A stretch of DNA of 64,000 bases from Saccopteryx bilineata (lineage: Eukaryota > Chordata > Mammalia > Chiroptera > Emballonuridae), in the NCBI RefSeq assembly GCF_036850765.1, contig NC_089490.1:273496482-273560481 (forward strand), given 5' to 3'. Below, piece by piece: positions 12,441-24,440 of this stretch. The position numbers were made by a program, and so were the translations under genes. The first letter of the stretch is position 1, and each line of letters begins with the position of its first letter. The notes beneath the pieces were generated by a model. It was not told the DNA's origin, searched no databases, and saw only the letters and a program-made list of their open reading frames with translations.

Positions 12441-15408
12441 TTGGACAGGTCTAACTGGGCTTCTGAAGATCCCCCACAGAATCACATAACTTGATAAATT
12501 TTAATTCAGAATATTCCAAGAACTGTTTCACTATTTAACAAACACAGACATAAAAAGAGCCAGAGTTTTATCTTCTAGAGAGTTCATTTTGGAAAAATGA
12601 AAATTTAGATGTGATAAGATACTGCTACTCTGTTTCTTTTTTTGTTTTTTAATCCTGCGAATAGTAGCTATAAAATTAGTCAAATTCTATAATAACGTGC
12701 TTAGGAAACCTCTAATCTGGAAAGAAAAAAAAGATTTTTATAATGCTCTTATTTATGGTCTTAATAATCTTCTGATTTGTGCAAAAGACTTTATTGTTAA
12801 ACTTATCCAAAAGTAATCTGGATAGTATGACTTGAGATCCATTGTTCACATGTTTGTAACATTAACAGCCTAAAATAGTTGGTAAATTGCCCCCAAAAGG
12901 AAAATGCTTTTAAGCTGAATGGCAGAAGGATAAAGTCAGACCATTTATATTCATGTTATCTTTTTCCTCCCGGACTCACTTCAAGATGTGTGAATTGGGT
13001 AAATGCCAAGATACTTTTAAATTCAGAGAGCTTTAAATAGAAGTAGCCCTTATTTGGATTGGGTTTAGAGTAAAATTCTCAATCTAATCCTATGCCTGCT
13101 TTTATGATCTGTTAGAACGCTCATTTTATTTTCCTGATTTGTGGCTATCAGCCTATATTTCTTCATAGTTCTAAAACATTATTTTGCTTCCTCTTTAAAG
13201 CCTGGCAAAATGAAGCAAATAAAAATAAGTAAACAAACAAAACACGAAATGTATTTGAGATTATCTTTGTTCACTGAAAATCACCCCCAGAAGTGGCCTT
13301 TCTATACAATCATGACAATTCATGTCTGGGAAACCCAGAACGTTCAGGTGTAAGCGGATCTCCTGGCTTCAGCCTGGGTCCATCAGCACCTTTTCAGGTG
13401 CTTAGAGTGGTTGGCGAGACATGCTGACAGTAGCTACTTGCTGCAGGACATGTACCACGAAAGCGCTGCCCGACAGGGTTTCAAGTTTGGACCAACGCAA
13501 ATCACTCATTCTCCCCTGTAAGTGATGAGAATCCCAATAAAGGACCAAAAGAGGAGAGACATGCCCAAGGGGGCCATAGCAGTAGCCTACTGTTGCCAAA
13601 TTGTTATCAGTTAAAATGTAACAGTCTGGAGAAAATACCTAAACATTCTGAAAATGACTAAAACTAGCTTGTTCTCTCTGTTTCTTGATTTTGATAGAAA
13701 AAAAAAGTAGCTACATCTTAAAGAAAAGAAACAAACATAATAGTCTTATTTTAGTCAAATTAAGAGACACGGTCCTAGACGCTTGGGGCAACTTTGGTCA
13801 GTGCTCTTTCGAACCACTTCACAATGCCAGAAGGTCACGTTACTCTATCATGCCAGAGTCACCTCCCTATAATAAAAGCTGTTGCAATTCTGAATCAGAA
13901 AGACACAAGGTCATATTTTATTCCTATAAGGATTATTGTATTCTAATTCCTTCTAGATTTCAGCTTCCCTTTGCACAGCCACCAAAACACATTCCTATAC
14001 ATGTGACATCATGTTCACAAGCAGCATCCCTTTGCCTCCATGGGTTGATTCTGTCCTTGAGCTTGTATAGCAAGTGCTGCCCCCTGGCACTTTCCAGAGG
14101 AGAAGATGGGTGGGGATGAACAAAGACATGCAGACCTTGAGAGGCAAGTAGTTGCCACTAAAACGAAGTAGGTAGGGAAAGCACAGATGCGGTGGACCAT
14201 CCAGAAAGTCCTTTGACCATTGAGTCTCATTTCAGAACAGCGAGTGATCTGGTGACCCACTCAATTCCGCCTGTCACTGTAAAATTGACATATATGGGAA
14301 TAGGCGGAGTGAGATGTGGAATTTTACTTTAAAATCAACAGGGTCATAATACAAGCATTATGTCAAGGGATATGTATATATTAAAATCTTCAAAGAATGT
14401 TATCCTCCTTGGTAACCTATCCTAATGAGTCATAACTCAATGTCAGAGAGTCATTCCCCATATCTAACCTGAATTCTTCATGCTGTCATCTAAACCCATT
14501 TCCTTTCGTTCTGCTTTTAGTAAAAAATAAGAACCCTGGCTGGCCACAATCTCACATGGGAGTTTTCATATGTGTTAAATAGAGGTACTGAATTACAACA
14601 ATAATTTTTTCTTCAAATCAAAGAATGTGAACCTCTTTCATTCTTCGCAACCCACAGAATTTTTGTCTTCACATGTAGTGAGCCAAAAAGATGCTCTAGG
14701 ACAGTGTTCCATATGTCAGGGTGACAAACTCAAAAGATTTCCAACCCATGATTACCACATATTTCTTGATTATCCACACGGTTAACACCATTGGGCTATA
14801 ACTTTAGAAAAATAAAAATGGAACTCTAATGTGAGTTCCTAACATTTTCTGGGAAGAGGATATTTCTCCAACAGGGAGCTGGGTCACTTGCCCTGAGAGA
14901 GCACTTGACATTCAGTGCCATGGAGAGGGTCAGGAGGCTATACTCCAGCTTTCCCTTTCTGCCCCTGCCCAGGCCACAGAGCAGATACTGCCCTGAGCTG
15001 CAGCTGGCACTGTAGCAAGAGACTGAGGACGTGAGCAAGCTCACAGGCTCCTACGGCACTGGCACGGCGTGCTGTTTGCAAAGGACCCACGAGGCAAACC
15101 CCTTGCTCCAGTACTGGGAGGTGGGATATAGAGTCCCACTCAAGGAAGGGCTCCCCTAGCGGTAACAGGAATGAAGTTCACTACTGGCCGCAGCCACTGC
15201 AGCAGGGAGGAAGGGGATAGCTTGCAGCTCGCATCTGTGAGAGTAAAGAGAGAGATAGTTTAACTTTTGACAAATATATATATTTGTTAAAAATGTTTAT
15301 TTTTATAGCTTTTTAAATTCTACTGTTTATCTTGTACTTAATTGTTATTTTCATGATTTTGTGATTTTATTAAGCATTTACTTGTTTATAATGTGTCTAC
15401 CTCTACAG
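12441..15408. other. unique AT-rich DNA, no gene supported
   Basis: 12600-13140 is AT-rich with several TAATCT/GGATTA-like motifs and could be conserved non-coding sequence. 13685-14119 is an open frame of 144 codons without domain similarity. 14830-15240 is GC-richer with several CpGs but shows no convincing splice pattern. No young transposon is present. Confidence 0.4.
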
Positions 15409-15477
15409 GACACTGATGAGACAGACTGCGACCACATGGACATCAAGGGTTATGTTTGGTACCAGCATGGGTAAAAG

Positions 15478-15605
15478 GCACTGTTAGGCATCATCCAGGG
15501 TACAATTCCATTTTAGAGAGGACACATTGAAACCCAGAATGAGTCAATTTATAGATCAGACAACAGCTGAATGAAACATGAGTTTGGGACTCATATTGTT
15601 GCTTT
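15478..15605 (-). mobile_element. MIR SINE remnant
   Basis: 'aaggcactgttaggcatcat', 'attccattttagagaggaca', 'attgaaacccagaatgagtc' and 'gagtttgggactc' follow the reversed MIR order: the caggcactgt end, the ccattttacagatgagg core, then the tRNA-derived end. It is old and diverged. Confidence 0.5.
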
Positions 15606-16150
15606 TTATGGTGTCTGCCATCTCTGGACACTGTACTTCCACAATGAGAAAACAATGAGATATGCATATGTTTCTGGACTTATCAACAAGTAAGAAAAGT
15701 TAGTAGACCCAAGGGCAAGACTATTTGGAGATGTTCTGAGAATGTTTTTCAGATAAAATACCTTCCATGGAGTGCACACCCTTTCTGGAGAGGGGGAGGC
15801 AAGAACTGAACCAGACATAACCCTCCATTTGTCAGCAGCAGACAGCAGTGGGATCCCTACTCATTACAGGCTCAAGACACTGGAGCAACTCCAAGACACA
15901 CTAAATAGGTAGGATTCCAGAATTAGAAGCTGACAACTCCCAACACTCTCGTATTATCCTTCTCTGATCTTAACTTATCTGTGCCCTTAAAACCTTAAAG
16001 AGAAAAGGATTTTTAAATAGTCTACTTGGCACTGCTTTTATAAAACTTCCTAAGTACCCATTAAAATATATATAAAGATGTGTAAAACCTATCACTATTA
16101 AATTCTCTATTGACAATCTACTTGTCTTAGGTTGACTCTATGCCTCTCCC

Positions 16151-16152
<2 letters not shown>
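15606..16152. other. unique sequence, nothing recognised
   Basis: AT-rich DNA with no recognisable repeat, RNA gene or coding signal. The 70-codon minus-strand frame here matches nothing known. Confidence 0.4.

Positions 16153-16195
<43 letters not shown>
16153..16195 (+). repeat. (AC)n microsatellite
   Basis: About 21 uninterrupted AC dinucleotides. The tract is likely polymorphic and can form Z-DNA. Confidence 0.95.
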
Positions 16196-16197
<2 letters not shown>

Positions 16198-16574
16198 TCT
16201 GAGATAAAGATCTATGTGCAAATGACTTTTAAACAAGAATCTCCAGGAGAAATTGAAATCTATAGAGTACAATCTATGTCAAAAAATTAAGCCTGATCCT
16301 TTATCTGTCAAATCATATAGCATTTATCATGATAAATTAAAAATATGGACATATTAAGCAAAATATAGACATAAAAACAGCTATTGGTAAAGATTAGAGT
16401 CTTGGTAGGTATGATGATGGTGGCTGCGGCTCCTCAAAGCAGGTGATGTCAGATACCCAAATAGAGCTTCTCAAACTGCAGACATCCATGTTCTCAGCCT
16501 TGTCTTACCCCTGCAAATAACATTGAGAGAAGGTCACCTTTCAGAATCCTTTCAATGACAGTAGGACACCATGG

Positions 16575-17200
16575 TGTGGCAGTAAGAGCTTGTGTTCTGA
16601 GTATAGACACGTATCTAGCAACTTAGCTAATGAAAGGACATTCATTCTCTTTGTCAAAATGGGGCAGTGATAAGGTCTGTATTAGGTTTTAAGACAGCAG
16701 TAACAAAGCACCACAGACTGAGTGACTTAAGCAACGGAACTTTATTGTTATCCATGCTGGAGGCCACAAGTTTGAAATCAAGATGTGGGCAGGGTTGGTT
16801 CTTTCCAAGGCTGAGAGGGAGAATTTGTTCTGTGTCTTTCCAGCTTCTACTGGTTGGCCATCTTTGACATTCCTTGGCTTATCAAATCATCACCCTAATC
16901 TCTTCCTTCATGTCCCCATGGCATCTTCTTGTATGAATGTCTGTGTTTAATTTTCCCTGTTTTATAAATATACCAATCTTAGTGAATTAAGGTGCACCTT
17001 ACTACCTTATGACTTTATCATAATTGATTCCTTCTGCAATGATAGATACCGGGTCACATTTTGAGGTACTAGGGGTCAGGAATCAACATACAAACTTTGG
17101 AAGGACGCAGTTCAGCCCATACCAGGTGCTTCCTCTTGGAATTGTTGTGAGGGTGAAAGGAGCTAATTCCTAGAGCACTTAGCATAACACCCAGCTCTGA
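16575..17200 (+). mobile_element. MIR SINE split by an MLT1 LTR
   Basis: The left arm at 16575-16671 carries 'gtgtggcagtaagagcttgt' and 'tttgtcaaaatggggcagtg'. The right arm at 17126-17200 carries 'aattgttgtgagggtgaaag' and 'agcacttagcataacaccca'. Together they give MIR in the + direction. The break falls at the usual run of MIR that reads 'ataatagtacctacct', and the MLT1 LTR at 16672-17125 fills it, so the MIR is the older element. Confidence 0.65.
16672..17125 (-). mobile_element. MLT1-type MaLR LTR, antisense
   Basis: The reversed MLT1 order is clear: 'ctgtattaggttttaagaca', 'aacaaagcaccacagactga', 'gtgacttaagcaacggaact', 'ggccacaagtttgaaatcaa', 'cattccttggcttatcaaat', 'gataccgggtcacattttga' and 'ggacgcagttcagcccatac'. 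Length is close to a complete LTR. It interrupts a MIR. Confidence 0.85.
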
Positions 17201-19491
17201 GAGCCAGCTCCCTGGGAGCTGGCCATCACTTTCAGCTGCTGTCGGTCAGGGAAAATCCATTTTGAATCTCTCCTATAGATTTTAACCTACTTCCTTCAAA
17301 CTCAGACAGGCATTAGCCAATTAATGAAGACACTAAGTTATTTATTGATTAATGAATTACCCAAACAAAACAATGAATTATAGACTGGTGCCCAATTTAG
17401 TTCTGAAAAAGATGTCTTTTCTTTAATGTATCTTGGAAACATCTATAAAAACACACCCACAGATGAGGTCATAAAACCTCAATGAATTTCAAGAACCTGG
17501 ATTTTATAGCCCTCAATGCTGGGAAACTAGGATCCTTTTTAAACAAATTTGTAGCTAAAAGGAGAATTAAAAATTGTGCTTCTAAATATCTCCTAGGTCA
17601 ACAGAAAATGTATAGAGGCCTTAAATCACATGCCTGGTGAATAATGGGGGGAAATGTTTGGAAAAATAAAGAGATTCTTTATAGGAAAGAAGGGTGAGTA
17701 GTAGAGGTATTGGTGGGTGGAGGACATCCAGGGATGTGTGTCCTAAGTGTGATTCTTCCTGCCACGTCCGGAGACTACGTCATGAGTGAGCTGGGGAATT
17801 TGACAAACATTCATGGCCTCAATTTTGTTGCAAAATAAAGAGATGCAGTTAGATTTATTTGAGATTCTTTCCTAGTTCTGAATCTCTCCAGCCTTGCCTC
17901 AGAACCTGCCTGGCTCACTGATATCAAACCTACGTGAATTAAGCCTTCTACCTGTTCTATAGAATAGCCCTTACAATTAAATAAGGAGCATCTATTAGAT
18001 ATTTAATTTTTCCATTGCCTTAGATGCTGTCCATCTTCAAGGAAAGATCTAGCCCCATGAAGAGAAAATTGTGATCAGATATAGTGTCATGTCTGGTCGT
18101 AATAGAACTAATGAATGCTGGGTGGTTTAGGGTACTGGGGGAGAGAGAGGTTCTAGAAGAAGTTTGCTTTTAAACTTGAAACAAGAGGCTTTTGCTTGAC
18201 GAGAATGAGTTAGTACATCCCAAGCACATGTGAACTTGGAACGTAGATTGCATTACAGCATGAAAATAATGAAAATGATACCTGTGTCGGATAAATTAAG
18301 CATTTCTATCAAAATATCAACCAAATTTTAAAACACCATGAAGTAGATTCCCTGTTGACATATTCAAAGAAAAAACAATATCCATTTCCCTTATTTTTAT
18401 TAAATTTTTAAGTTATTACATTGCAGTTACATATCATTTTACTGCTTATCAAAGGTCTTGTGAAATAGCTAATGAAACTACGTATGGTGTTCTGTCAGGC
18501 ACTGAGGTTGAACTGGCTTAAAGCAAGAGGAAAACTAATTTTTTGTGATTTAGATTCAGCGTCCAAACCAAACTGCTACAATGTTTGTTGCTTTAGTAAG
18601 GTGTCATATTTACTTGCAAGCTCCTGAGGAAACCGCACGTGGAAGGATCCTTTCTGACAGAGTGGGAGAAGAGCCCTGGGTTTCTTTCTGTCTCTTGGGA
18701 ATTGAATTTTGAGGGGGGGGCACTAAGAAAGAAGGTGGGGAATGACACAAAAAGATAAGCTGGCACTTCCTTCTTGTAATAAAGCATTGACCTAGTTTGT
18801 ATTTACAATGTGTTAAGTATTAACACATGAGAAAAATATTAAAGCAAGGTATTTATTAGAAGAAATATAAATAAAACAGCAACAAATTGTGCACTCAAAA
18901 TTAACTACAAGCAATTTAGCTTCGCTGCGCTGTACAAAAAATAACATGAAAGAAATGCAATCATTGTGTTAAACAAATGTCGATAGTATAAAGGGAGGGT
19001 AAAAGTTCACAGAGAGAGAAGAAATATCTCTCTGATGTTGATGGAAAAATGCGTGGATGGTCCTGCCCAGAGCTGTGATATGATCTGCACAATGTGTTCA
19101 CCATATACTTTCCACATGAGGAGAGAACAATGCATATTTTCAGAGTTAGCTTTAGAAGAAATAAAACAGAAACGAGGAACTGGAAGTGTGGTGTCAGACT
19201 AACGTTTAGGGTGACAAAACCAACGATGGCCTAAGCCAGAACGGCTTGTGCATACTTTGGATTGTCCAGCTGATTGCTTTTCATTTTGTATTACCTTTCC
19301 ATCTTATCGTTAATTAGGAAGCAAACACGGGTGGTTTGACATGGAAGGAAAGAATGCGTATTGGGATAAGAAATCTTTCGATTTCAAATATTTAACTTTC
19401 TAAAGAGTTTATTTTTAAAACAAAGATTGTGGGTTTAATGAAGGGAATTTTAAAGTACACTGTATACTGCCTTTTGAAAGCTATCCTATTT
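17201..19491. other. unique AT-rich DNA
   Basis: No gene or young repeat is visible. 17300-17400 has clustered TAAT/ATTA homeodomain-type cores, and 18800-19010 is compositionally even and repeat-free. Both are weak candidates for conserved non-coding elements. A run of eight G at 18712-18719 is the only homopolymer of note. Confidence 0.4.
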
Positions 19492-19565
19492 GTATTCATC
19501 AGCCTGGACTGTCAACACAGCGTACCACAGACTGGGCAGCTTAAGCCACAGAAATTCATTTTAGC
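19492..19565 (-). mobile_element. MLT1 LTR fragment
   Basis: 'cagcgtaccacagactgggc' followed by 'agcttaagccacagaaattc' matches the first part of a reversed MLT1 LTR (compare 16690-16740). Only about 75 bp remain. Confidence 0.65.
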
Positions 19566-19847
19566 CTGTCCTGCTTTTAGCATTATTATGACTAAGTTCT
19601 AATTTTATCATAGAATAAATTTTAATAAATATGGAGATTGTTTTAGCATTTGTAACAATTAATACTGCAACTGAACTATTGCAGCAGAAAGTGATTTTGC
19701 CTCTAAAGCAAGTTATAGTTATGCAGTCAAATCTAGAAACATTTTAAAAATGCATTTGCAGCAGGCCCAGCCACAAGGGCAGAAAAATTTACAGGCCTCT
19801 GAGAAGGGACATCTGTCTGCAGGTGAGGGCACTGTGACACAGGTGTG

Positions 19848-20356
19848 TGTTACACACAGGCTCATACATTCACAAGCACGCGGGCCACTCATATACTTAG
19901 ACACTCACATGCTCCTATGCACCCACACATGCTGACACACTGATAAACACACACAGTGCAACACATACACACACACAGTGAAGCACTCATCCACACTGAC
20001 ATACACATGCACACTCACATGCTCACTTACATGCCAATGACACACTCACACATAGTGAAGCACTCATCCACATCGACACATACACACATATTCACATGCA
20101 CTCACAGACACATATGACAACTCAGAAGCACACTGTTGCTCACAATAATACATGCACATAGAAACACACACTCACATGCATGTTAATACATGAACACACA
20201 GTCCCTCACACACTCACATTACAAGACAACTACACAGAGTGGAACATCACATGCTCACACAAACTCTCACACATATGCTTGCGTGCAGACACACATTAAT
20301 ACACTCATATACACAGTAACACACACTGTCACACTCACACACAGTGAAGCACTCAT
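19848..20356 (+). repeat. CA-rich minisatellite with a higher-order unit
   Basis: About 0.5 kb of degenerate CACTCACA/ACACATGC units. Superimposed on it, the phrase 'agtgaagcactcat' recurs at 19977-19990, 20054-20067 and 20343-20356. The first two copies are 77 bp apart, which suggests amplification of a longer block. No open frame across it is biologically credible. Confidence 0.85.
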
Positions 20357-21639
20357 GCTATTGATGCAGGGAGAGGAAGGATAAGGTGTGCAAGGGATGA
20401 TTTTAAATTGGGCCTGAAAGCAATCCCAGCAACTTGACTTTTGATTATCTTCCAAATGTGGCTAATACAGGTTGTGTCCCTGGGTAGCTGCTCTAATTCC
20501 TCATGAAGAGAATGGAAGTGTCAACAGAATAGGCCTGAGGCTGCACCTGCTCTGAGGGGCCCGGAGGGCAATGGTCCCTGAGAACAGAAACTGCACAGAG
20601 ATCACAGATTTTTCATTTATCACCAACACTGTGAAAAATTAGTTAATATACTTGAGCTTCTAAAATACATTCTGAACTTTCATATACTGGCTGGGGTTTA
20701 CCTTCTTTAAATCATGATGATGTATTTTTTTCTGGAGGAAAGGTAAACCCTGAGGATAGAAAAATGATGATATATATGAAAAAAATTCTTGACCTTTGAA
20801 AGGGCAGGCAAATTGAAATGACTGTTGTTTAGATGATAAACTTAGAAAGTTGTTCATCCTTGTGGCTACTATGTGGCGTCACCACCACAAAGCAGATGCT
20901 GAATTGAACCTGTTGCTTTGGTGGTAATTATGTCACCCAAGGTAGTGATTAAACTGGAATGTCAGTAACACACAAATAAAATGCCATGCTATTTGTCCCC
21001 TGGAAGCCAAGAATGCATATTTGGTGTTATCTCTAATAACTCTCTTCTGCATTTAGCATTATTCAAATAAACCTAGAAAGCATTTCCTGAAACTACTAAA
21101 ATGTTTGTTTAGTAGCAGATAAACCATACCTTACACTTGGTCTGGAGAATTTTGTACATCATCCAAGAATTGCACCTCACACATTTACTTCAAAATTTCC
21201 TGAAGAAAAAATAAAGAAAGTGAGGTATTTCTAAATGCTGACATTGTGTTTTTGTTAGAGTTGGCTGGAGAGCTGGGATCTTTGGAGGTTCACTTGAACC
21301 CCAGACTGTGACTCACAGTAGAACTTTAGATTGCTCTACCCAATGCAAGGGGACATTTAAGAACAGTAGGACCACATAGGGTCTCACCATCCAGCCGTCC
21401 AGTGTGCCGAGTATCTTCCACCTCCCGCTGACTCTGCAAGATCACAGATACCTGTACGGGAGTCATTCTCCCAGCCTCTCTGGTATGACCCCAATCATGG
21501 CTCTAGACACCAAGAATTGGAATGAAGAACACCGCACACTAAGAGAAAAGGTATGCTGTTCACCATGAGAAAGTATAAAATAAAATGTGGCTGAGATCAC
21601 CAAATAAAATGACTGACAAAAATAAGAAAATTATTAATA
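20357..21639. other. unique sequence, nothing recognised
   Basis: Ordinary AT-rich DNA. No exon, RNA gene or recognisable repeat was found. Confidence 0.4.
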
Positions 21640-21986
21640 ACTTAAATAGGCCAAGTGCAAAAGACATAAATTGCTATTAATCTTTCAAAAAGACCTCCAA
21701 CCTCACAAGTGACCCAAAATGTGCAACTTACAACAGCAACAAAATAAATGTCATTGCTCTTCATATTGACCAAAGTCAAAATAGTCATCATACTTAAAGA
21801 ATAAGATCATCATTGTACACTTATATTTTGAAAATGTGATAGAATTTGGCAGTAACATCAAAATTTAATATGAGCTTGCCCTTTGGCCCAGAAGTTCCCC
21901 TCCCCTGAGTCTATCACATATAAATCCTAATACATGAGCAAAGATGTAATTACAAGAATGGCTATGGTCACATCATTTATAGTAGC
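21640..21986 (+). mobile_element. ancient L1 ORF2-end relic
   Basis: 'gcccagaagttcccctcccc', 'ctatcacatataaatcctaa', 'gagcaaagatgtaattacaa' and 'catcatttatagtagcaaga' follow the order of the end of L1 ORF2 in old mammalian subfamilies (a position equivalent to the LLGIYP to FIAALFT region). Divergence is high and no frame is open. Confidence 0.55.
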
Positions 21987-22049
21987 AAGAAGAAGAAGAA
22001 GAAGAAGAAGAAGAAGAAGAAGAAGAAGAAGAAGAAGAAGAAGAAGAAA
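21987..22049 (+). repeat. (AGA)n microsatellite
   Basis: About 21 copies of AGA form a pure polypurine strand directly abutting an old L1 relic. The repeat probably grew from an A-rich stretch of that element. Confidence 0.95.
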
Positions 22050-22760
22050 AGAAAAAAAAGCCATAACTGTTGATCAAATGAAAAATTAGTTAGAATTTAT
22101 TTTCACCCTAGATTCACACTATATGATAATTAGAAGAAGTCTACGTGTGCTAGCAAGGAAAGGTATCTAATAATACTATCACATCTTTTAAAAAATCAAA
22201 TCAAAAGAAAATAGCATGTTATATTTGCATAGTTCTATTTGATCTATTCTTTGCATGGTGCAATTTAGTGTACAGCACTCATTTTTGGTGATAGGAATTC
22301 CTCCTTCTTGCCTGTAAAAGAAACACAACGACACAAGAGGCCTGTTTGAGGACTCTGCCCTTTAACAATTCTGAAAATGCCTTCCTGACATTTTCCCTGT
22401 AACTATCAAATGCTTAAAAATAAGTGTATATAGAAACCTTTTGGGACAAGAACACACATTCCAACTTATTACAACATCGTTGTTATTTTTACCGATAGCC
22501 CCTGCTACCACATTCCAAGAGTGATTTTATTAACCCTTTTGGTCTCCAAATGATCTGCATGTTACATTTCATGTTTTGTGATGGTAATTATCGACACTAA
22601 TGAACACCACAATTATGCATGAAATTCAAATTTTGGAACCTTGTGCCTCATGTTAATTATTAATCCTCTCTTAGGATGCCTTTGAGACCCTCTCAATGTT
22701 TTATTTAAATTTCCTCACAGACACATCTTCCATGTAATAACTCTCCAATGTGTTTTGGTG
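22050..22760. other. unique DNA with a possible conserved non-coding element
   Basis: 22440-22720 has a dense set of homeodomain- and POU-like cores, including TAATTA at 22585, an ATGCAT-centred block near 22616 and 'ttaattattaatcc' at 22653-22666. No reading frame or repeat explains it. Functional status is inference only. Confidence 0.35.
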
Positions 22761-22770
22761 GGGAATAGTT

Positions 22771-23073
22771 TTTTTTTTTTTTTTTTTTTTTATTTATTTA
22801 TTTTTTACAAAGAGTCAGAGAGAGGGACAGACAGACAGGAATGGAGAGAGATGAGAAGCATCAATCACCAGTTTTTCGTTATGACACCTTAGTTGTTCAT
22901 TGATTGCTTTCTCATATGTGCCTTGACTGGGGGCCACAGAAGACCGAGTAACCCCTTGCTGGAGCCAGCGACCTTGGGTCCAAGCTGGTGAGCTTTGCTC
23001 AAACCAGATGAGCCCACGTTCAAGCTGGCGACCTCAAGGACACTCTATCCACTGCACCACCACCTGGTCAGGC
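22771..23073 (-). mobile_element. SINE lacking its B box
   Basis: A minus-strand copy of the family at 7720 and 43142. It is bracketed by 'gggaatagt' at 22761-22769 and 23074-23082, with a TTTT/AA-type empty site. The tail is a run of more than 20 T on the + strand. Compared with its relatives it lacks about 35 bp between 'gacctcaagg' and 'acactctatcc', which removes the GGTTCGAGACC B box of the RNA polymerase III promoter. Confidence 0.85.
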
Positions 23074-23220
23074 GGGAATAGTGTTTTTAACCAAAGGTTT
23101 TCTGCACAACTACAGACAACACAACACACTTCATTTAAACAGATTCTTCCCAAAGAAGAAAAGGCACTTCCATAGAATTTTGAACTTCTTGACACTGCTT
23201 GTGCCATCCTCAGGAGTAAA

Positions 23221-23280
23221 CATTTTCTATAACAATTACAAATGTAAAACAACATTTTCTATAACAACTACAAATGTAAA
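23221..23280 (+). repeat. 32-bp tandem duplication
   Basis: 'cattttctataacaattaca' plus 8 further bases at 23221-23248 recurs at 23253-23280 with one mismatch. It is two copies of a 32-bp period in otherwise unique DNA. Confidence 0.9.
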
Positions 23281-24264
23281 TGACCCTCTATGTTAAGGAG
23301 AATTTCAGACTTACAGACATTATTAGCTCAGTTCAAAATGAACCAACCTTTGTAATCTTTCCTTTTTTATTCCCATTTTTCTCAATGAACTTGGGTTTCA
23401 TGTACTTATGTCAGGGTTTTACAGTACCTTTGCTCTTTCTCTTCCTGTAAGGGGCTGTGGAAGGGTCTCTTGGCGTCTCTGTGTTGCTGTGACCTTCACC
23501 TTGCTGCTTGCTATAAGGGAAGCTCACTGTGCTATTGAATGAGCACAGTCAATGTAGGATCATCATCAGGAGAGACATACTACTCTACCAAAAAAAAAAA
23601 AAAAGAGAAAAGAAATGGATTTTGGGGACCAGCCTTTTAACTTTAGGAATTAGCCTTAATTTCTGACTTCTTTCCAATTACAATATACTTTTAATGATTC
23701 TTCTTTCCAGGTGAGCTGATGAAAGATAAGATTTCCCTGGCTAATGAATCTCATCTTGGAGGGAGTCAGGGGGAAGTAGGGCACCAAGCCAACATCAGGT
23801 TTGCAGCCCAGAGTGACCGCTTTGCTACTGAGTGAAATCCAATGACAATTTCATCTCTCTGCACCCTGTCTGTTCACATATAGATGTGTGGTGATGCCTG
23901 CATTGCAGACTCTGAGTAGTGAAATGGTGTTGAAAAAATGTCTGATGGAGATGGGCACATAGTAGGTACTCAAATATTAATATCATTGGGAGGTTCCATT
24001 TCAGAGAGAATGTTATTTTTATCTTAAAGTCAAGCTTGAAATGATCATTCTTCTCATTCTGCTGCCTGCTGTCTTGGTGAATTGATCTTCACACAATGGA
24101 GAGCAGGCAGAGCACGGAGAGGCTGAGTTTTGCAGAGAGACAGATAAAAACTAGTTTGAAGTGTGTCCTGCTGGATACTGGCTGAGGCAAGATGGCATTC
24201 TCCAAGCCTCTTCTCTCATCTGAAAGGGAAGACACTGTTCTTCCTCGGATTTCTGTCAAGACCA
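23281..24264. other. unique sequence
   Basis: An A14-15 run occurs near 23590. No gene, RNA or repeat family is recognised in the rest. Confidence 0.4.
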
Positions 24265-24440
24265 ACAGTCAAAGCTACAATTGAACCAGTGCCTAATATG
24301 CACCAGGAACCTCACAGGGTGCTTTATGTTCACTCTCTGCAGTGTAAAACTTTATCCTGCCTCACTATTTTATGTGTCAGAGATAGAAAACTGAGTCTTG
24401 AATATACAGTAAACATGGACTCCAGGTCTGCCTTTAAAAT
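24265..24440 (-). mobile_element. possible MIR SINE remnant
   Basis: 'ccagtgcctaatatgcacca', 'ggtgctttatgttcactctc' and 'gatagaaaactgagtcttga' resemble the reversed MIR order (gcctactatgtgccagg, gctttacatg, gatgaggaaactgaggc). Weak but consistent in order and spacing. Confidence 0.45.

Noticed and set aside
13685..14119. 144-codon + frame
   Set aside because: No recognisable domain, no splice or promoter context, and frames on the other strand overlap it.
19848..20356. CRISPR-like array
   Set aside because: The repeats are degenerate CA-rich units without unique spacers, in a mammalian genome.
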